Position numbers and translations under genes: made by a program. 10,680 bases of DNA from assembly GCA_051873875.1 (NCBI GenBank), contig JBJEFI010000067.1, positions 1 through 10,680 on the forward strand, given 5' to 3'. This DNA is from JBJEFI01 sp051873875 (lineage in GTDB: Bacteria > Bacillota > Bacilli > Bacillales > Bacillaceae_G). The notes below the pieces were generated by a model. The model saw only the letters and a list, made by a program, of their open reading frames with translations, ran no database searches and was not told where the DNA came from. Below are positions 7,154 to 10,680 of this stretch, piece after piece. The stretch's first letter is position 1. Each line of letters opens with the position of its first letter.

Positions 7154-7161
7154 AGGAAGAG
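7154..7161 (+). promoter_or_regulatory. ribosome binding site deciding the SulP start
   Basis: AGGAAGAG ends six bases before the ATG at 7168. The earlier in-frame ATG at 7126 lacks a good site and would add 14 residues not expected ahead of the conserved SulP N-terminus. Confidence 0.6.
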
Positions 7162-7167
7162 ATAGTT

Positions 7168-8838
7168 ATGACTACTGGAAAAGTTTTTTCCATTTTAAGA
7201 CCATTACAATATAATCGTAATTTGTTCGTGAAGGATACCGTTGCTGGTTTTACACTATTTGTTATGCTTATTCCTCAGGGAATGGCTTATGCAATGCTTG
7301 CGGGACTTCCACCTGTGTACGGATTATATGTTTCTACAGTTCCAGTAATCATTTATGCATTTTTTGCATCTTCTAAGCATCTATCAGTTGGCCCCGTTGC
7401 CATTACTTCGTTACTTGTTGTTTCAGGTGTTTCACTCTATGCGGAACCAGGTACGTCGGAATATATTTCACTTGTTTTAACCCTATCAGTAATGGTAGGG
7501 GTTCTTCAATTATTGTTAGGGATGGTGAAAGCAGGGGCAATTGTACAGTTTATTTCAGGTGCCGTTATGAGTGGCTATACTTCAGCCGCAGCAATTGTGA
7601 TTAGTTTGAGTCAATTAAAACACTTACTAGGTATTGAGATTGGTAGTTATTTGCAGACTCATCTTTTAGTGTTTAAGGCCGTACAACATATAACAAATAT
7701 TCATTTTCTTACGTTCATAATTGGAATATGCAGCATCATTATTCTTCTCTTATTAAAAAAATATTATCCACGTGTTCCAGCAGCATTAGTAGTTGTCATG
7801 TTGTCCATCTTAATTGTTTACTTGTTTCAATTAAATCAAAAAGGCGTATCCATCGTAGGCGAGGTTCCGAAAGGCTTTCCAATGATCTCTTTACCAAGCA
7901 TTGATTTCTCAATGCTTCAAAGTCTCCTTCCAATGGCTTTGACGATTGCACTTCTTGGGTTTATGGAGTCACTTTCTATTGGTAAGGCAATTGCCGATCA
8001 AGAAAACTATAAGGTGAATCCAAACAGAGAGCTTATTGCTTTAGGTTTGGCGAATACAACAGGGGCATTTTTTCAAGGATACCCTATTAACGGTAGCTTT
8101 TCTCGAACAGCTGTGAATTATCAAACAGGTGGCGCAACGCAAATGTCATCTATTATGACTGCCATTTTTGTTATGATTACACTTATGTTTTTTACATCTT
8201 ACTTTTACTATTTGCCAAATGCTGTGCTAGCTTCGATAGTTATGGTTGCTGTTTATAAGTTAGTAAACATTAAACAAATGATAACTTATTTTAAAGTAAA
8301 ACCAGATGACGGCTGGTGCTGGGTTGTTACATTCGCAATAACGCTAATAGTAGGCGTAAAATGGGGAATTATTTTAGGAGTCGTTTTTTCATTAGTCCTG
8401 CTATTAAAAAGAAGCATGCGACCAAATGTAAAAGAGATTGGTTACGTGGTGGCTGAACAGACATTTCGTGATGTATTGAAGTATCCTAATGCAAAAACCT
8501 TTAAGAATACTGTAATCATACGAATTGATTCAACACTGCACTTTGCAAATATAGCTTATGTATCCGAGCAAATACAGAAGCTTTATATACATAATCAACA
8601 AATTGAATTCTTTATTTTAGATATGAGTGGCGTCAATGACATAGATACAAGTGCGATGGATATGCTGCAAGAATTGATTGAGAGATTTGAAGAAGAATAC
8701 ACTATTTCAATCATGCTAGTGAATATGAAGGAATCCGTTAATGATGCGATAAGGAAACAGGGGTGGAAAGTTCCTATTTCTTATCCTTCAATTACAAAAG
8801 TAATAGATGAAAAAAACTTATGTATTCACACAGATTAA
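7168..8838 (+). CDS. SulP family sulfate/anion transporter with STAS domain
   Basis: This is an inner-membrane anion transporter (SLC26/SulP family) of 556 residues from the preferred ATG. The N-terminal half carries the SulP signature: VMLIPQGMAYAMLAGLPPVYGLY (about residues 32-54, quoted here across two motifs, IPQGMAYA and LPPVYGLY) and SVGPVAITSLLV (73-84). Multiple hydrophobic helices run to about residue 414, with conserved GYPINGSFSRTAVN at 304-317. The cytoplasmic STAS domain occupies roughly 449-531 with DMSGVNDIDTSAM at 485-497. Bacterial relatives move sulfate, bicarbonate or dicarboxylates, often with sodium or protons. Here it lies between the sulfatase and its activating enzyme, so sulfate is the likely substrate; whether it exports the product or imports free sulfate is not decidable from sequence. 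It begins 73 bases after the sulfatase and ends 25 bases before the FGE start. Confidence 0.92.
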   Translation: MTTGKVFSILRPLQYNRNLFVKDTVAGFTLFVMLIPQGMAYAMLAGLPPVYGLYVSTVPVIIYAFFASSKHLSVGPVAITSLLVVSGVSLYAEPGTSEYISLVLTLSVMVGVLQLLLGMVKAGAIVQFISGAVMSGYTSAAAIVISLSQLKHLLGIEIGSYLQTHLLVFKAVQHITNIHFLTFIIGICSIIILLLLKKYYPRVPAALVVVMLSILIVYLFQLNQKGVSIVGEVPKGFPMISLPSIDFSMLQSLLPMALTIALLGFMESLSIGKAIADQENYKVNPNRELIALGLANTTGAFFQGYPINGSFSRTAVNYQTGGATQMSSIMTAIFVMITLMFFTSYFYYLPNAVLASIVMVAVYKLVNIKQMITYFKVKPDDGWCWVVTFAITLIVGVKWGIILGVVFSLVLLLKRSMRPNVKEIGYVVAEQTFRDVLKYPNAKTFKNTVIIRIDSTLHFANIAYVSEQIQKLYIHNQQIEFFILDMSGVNDIDTSAMDMLQELIERFEEEYTISIMLVNMKESVNDAIRKQGWKVPISYPSITKVIDEKNLCIHTD

Positions 8839-8853
8839 TAACGTCAAATTTTT

Positions 8854-8860
8854 GGGGTGG
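8854..8860 (+). promoter_or_regulatory. ribosome binding site deciding the FGE start
   Basis: GGGGTGG lies just before the ATG at 8864. The alternative ATG at 8807 is inside the SulP gene, has no G-rich site, and would add 19 residues before the Cys-Cys N-terminus. Confidence 0.6.
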
Positions 8861-8863
8861 GTT

Positions 8864-9826
8864 ATGGAGAAAAAATCATGTTGTTCTGTAAGTAGAGATA
8901 TTTTAGAGAAAAGTAACAGTGGCGCAATCGGTTTATCGACAAAAACATCGAAGCAACTTCTTCATCATGAGGAAGATATGGTAACTTTACCAGGCGGAGA
9001 ATTTATAATGGGGACAGATGGAATGGAACAGAATCCTTTAGATGGAGAAGGTCCTACAAGAAAGGTGACTATACGACCGTTTGCAATTGATATTTACGCT
9101 GTTACCAACAAAAAGTTTAAGGAATTTATAAATGAAACAGGCTATGTTACAGATGCGGAAAAATACGGTTGGTCCTTTGTTTTTCATTTACTTCCTACTG
9201 AAGTAGTAAAGAAACAAGTACAAAATATCGTTAAAGGTACACCATGGTGGTTGGTTGTGATGGGAGCAAGTTGGAAACACCCTGAAGGACCAGAATCGTC
9301 AATTGAGCATCGATTAGATCATCCTGTTGTTCACGTTTCATGGAATGATGCTGTGGCGTATTGTGAATGGTCAGGAAAACGCCTTCCCACCGAAGCAGAA
9401 TGGGAATATGCAGCTAGGGGAGGGCTTGTTGGTACCATTTTCCCATGGGGGAATGAACTTCTATTTGAAGGGAGCCATCGATGCAATGTTTGGCAAGGAA
9501 AGTTTCCATTAGAAAATAATGTAGAAGATGGGTACTTATCAACAGCCCCAGTTAATGCTTACAAACCAAATGGATTTGGTTTGTACAACGTAATCGGTAA
9601 TGTATGGGAATGGTGCTCTGACTGGTTTTCAACAGATCGTCTAAAAGTAGAAATTCTAGATAATCCAAATGGTCCAGCAACGGGGAAAACGAAATTAATT
9701 AAAGGAGGTTCGTACCTCTGCCATAGTTCATACTGCAATCGTTATCGCATTGCGGCAAGAAGTGCCAATACGCTTGATAGTTCGACAGGGAATATGGGAT
9801 TTCGATGTGTGATCGATATTGATTAG
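8864..9826 (+). CDS. formylglycine-generating enzyme (sulfatase-activating, SUMF1 family)
   Basis: This oxygen-dependent, copper-using oxidase converts the CxPSR cysteine of sulfatases to formylglycine in the unfolded chain. The 320-residue protein shows the family landmarks: VTLPGGEFIMGTD at about 40-52, AVTNKKFKEFI near 79-89, HPVVHVSWNDAVAYCEW near 153-169, RLPTEAEWEYAARGG at 173-187 and GNVWEWCSDWF at 245-255. The catalytic stretch GGSYLCHSSYCNRYR at 281-295 has both active-site cysteines, C286 and C291. Their presence separates true FGEs from other SUMF1-domain proteins (such as EgtB or hydroxylases), which lack the pair. There is no signal peptide, matching the cytosolic sulfatase. An N-terminal Cys-Cys (residues 6-7) is notable. 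It is the last gene before a strong terminator, so it is probably co-transcribed with its client sulfatase. Confidence 0.94.
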   Translation: MEKKSCCSVSRDILEKSNSGAIGLSTKTSKQLLHHEEDMVTLPGGEFIMGTDGMEQNPLDGEGPTRKVTIRPFAIDIYAVTNKKFKEFINETGYVTDAEKYGWSFVFHLLPTEVVKKQVQNIVKGTPWWLVVMGASWKHPEGPESSIEHRLDHPVVHVSWNDAVAYCEWSGKRLPTEAEWEYAARGGLVGTIFPWGNELLFEGSHRCNVWQGKFPLENNVEDGYLSTAPVNAYKPNGFGLYNVIGNVWEWCSDWFSTDRLKVEILDNPNGPATGKTKLIKGGSYLCHSSYCNRYRIAARSANTLDSSTGNMGFRCVIDID

Positions 9827-9867
9827 GAAATAGGTCATGGTGATTGCCATGCCTATTTTCTGTTTTT
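9826..9867 (+). terminator. intrinsic terminator closing the organosulfate cluster
   Basis: The hairpin arms are 9826-9840 and 9847-9860. CATGG pairs with CCATG, then after one bulged T (9835) AAATAGG pairs with CCTATTT, extended by a G-T and a G-C pair, about 14 pairs around a six-base loop. TG and five T follow at 9863-9867. It starts at the last base of the FGE stop codon. Confidence 0.87.
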
Positions 9868-10079
9868 GAGGAGAGGATTAACAGTTAGTTATACGATTAA
9901 AATTGAGAAACAAGGAATCTATCTAGTGATTCTTTACTGGAGAACTGTTCCTTTCGGTTTGTGTACTTCTTAATTTGTTTAATTACATAACGTGTTTTCT
10001 TAATCTGTGTGAAATAAAATAATGCTTTTCCTTTTAAACTCCAAAAAATAGGAATTATAATTTAATAAAATGAAAAGGG
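9868..10079. other. AT-rich intergenic region
   Basis: No gene is visible. A Shine-Dalgarno-like GAGGAGAGG at 9868-9876 is followed by ATTAACAGTTAG, which gives no frame. A seven-base inverted repeat AACAGTT (9880-9886) / AACTGTT (9943-9949) is too widely spaced to call functional. The promoter of the following gene lies at its end. Confidence 0.5.
10033..10061 (+). promoter_or_regulatory. probable sigma-A promoter of the acetyltransferase remnant
   Basis: TTTAAA (10033-10038, four of six consensus -35 positions) is followed after 17 bases by a perfect TATAAT (10056-10061). Transcription would begin near 10068, leaving a very short leader before the AAAAGGGG at 10073-10080. Confidence 0.45.
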
Positions 10080-10615
10080 GTGTTGGCTATTTTATTAAGT
10101 TATAAGGGGAAGAATGGAAAAACGATTACAGTTCGAGAGGCGACTATTTCGGATGCAGAGGAAATGTTAGTTGCTGCACGAAAAGCATTGGTAGATGCCC
10201 CGTATATGTTGAGTACTGTTGAGGGTGTAAAGAAGGTAAGCCTTGAAGATATGAGGGGAATGTTAGGATATTACGCTCAAAATTCCAACTATGTAAAACT
10301 GATTATCGAAGTGGATGGGCAGTGCGTTGGAGTAATTGACTTTAGAAGTGAGGATAATGAAAAATCGAGTCATCAAGGTTCTTTTTGGATGACGGTGTTG
10401 AAAAAGCGTTATTAAAAGTCTTAATTAGTTGGGTGAAAGCCAACAGTAAGATTGAAAAAGTGTGCCTTGAAGTGATGGGGGACAATGTAGCTGCCATTGA
10501 ACTATATAAAAAGATGGGTTTTCAGGAAGAAGGAAGAAAAGTGAAGGCTGTGAAATTTGAAAATGGCTATCAAGATTTACTTTGCATGGCTTTGTTTGTG
10601 CAAGTAATACATTAA
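10080..10615 (+). pseudogene. GNAT acetyltransferase, frameshifted, acetyl-CoA loop deleted
   Basis: Two frames together make one GNAT-family N-acetyltransferase. The first (from 10080) runs from GKTITVREATISDAEEML through CVGVIDFRS to SFWMTVLKK and stops at 10413-10415. The second picks up around 10394 with VEKALLKVLISW, then CLEVMGDNVAAIELYKKMGF and EEGRKVKAVKF, ending at 10613-10615. Intact relatives have, between MTVL and xxKALL, the R/Q-x-x-G-x-G/A loop that binds acetyl-CoA; it is absent here. Loss of 25 bases would explain both the missing residues and the -1 frame change. The start is also odd: AAAAGGGG (10073-10080) is ideally placed for an in-frame ATT at 10089, as if an ATG had mutated, while GTG 10080 and TTG 10083 lie too close. 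The product should be inactive. A sequencing error could explain a single-base shift but not the missing loop. Confidence 0.82.
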
Positions 10616-10654
10616 AAAAGCAAGTGGGGAATAGATACCACGATTGCTTTTTTT
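10614..10654 (+). terminator. intrinsic terminator after the acetyltransferase remnant
   Basis: GCAA (10620-10623) and GTGG (10624-10627) pair with CCAC (10638-10641) and TTGC (10644-10647), with a two-base GA bulge on the right arm. A run of six A before the stem (10614-10619) and seven T after it (10648-10654) extend the pairing and supply the U-tract. It overlaps the TAA stop codon. Confidence 0.8.
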
Positions 10655-10680
10655 GCATATATAGAAATCATAAGAGAGGA

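Noticed and set aside
9327..9512. Plus-strand open frame inside the FGE gene
   Set aside because: It is out of frame with the conserved FGE motifs and has no family resemblance.
10425..10658. Minus-strand open frame across the GNAT remnant and its terminator
   Set aside because: It runs antisense through recognisable GNAT sequence and starts inside the terminator hairpin.

Overview
The window is AT-rich and reads like a low-GC Gram-positive chromosome of the Bacillales. The evidence is purine-rich Shine-Dalgarno sequences 6-10 bases before nearly every start, use of GTG and TTG starts, a lipoprotein-type binding protein, and hairpin-plus-T-run terminators. I cannot name the genus from sequence alone. 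There are no rRNA or tRNA genes, insertion sequences or CRISPR arrays.

Layout. Bases 27-197 (minus strand) encode a predicted 56-residue membrane protein. A divergent AT-rich region follows, then a doubtful Cys-rich reading frame (403-600) that may be a decayed gene. From 634 to 9826 eight genes lie head to tail on the plus strand: ABC permease, ABC ATPase, lipoprotein substrate-binding protein (SsuA/TauA class), a seven-helix histidine kinase, a NarL/LuxR-type response regulator, a type I sulfatase, a SulP-STAS anion transporter, and a formylglycine-generating enzyme (FGE). A strong intrinsic terminator at 9826-9867 closes the block. After it comes a GNAT acetyltransferase gene (10080-10615) that is frameshifted and has lost its acetyl-CoA-binding loop, followed by its own terminator at 10614-10654. 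The last bases (around 10673-10680, AGAGAGGA) look like a ribosome binding site for a gene beyond the window.

How the genes fit together. The sulfatase has the CxPSR motif whose cysteine must become formylglycine, and the locus supplies the oxidase (FGE with both active-site cysteines) that makes it. Neither protein has a signal peptide, so desulfation should be cytoplasmic. The ABC importer therefore most likely brings in an intact organosulfate. No sulfonate monooxygenase is present, which argues against the sulfonate role usually assigned to such transporters. The SulP protein would move the inorganic sulfate, out or in. The two-component system between transporter and sulfatase is the obvious candidate to sense the substrate, or sulfur status, and control the cluster. 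I read the whole as a self-contained, regulated organosulfate uptake and desulfation island. The individual families are well known. The combination, the unidentified substrate and the kinase's atypical H-box are the parts worth attention.
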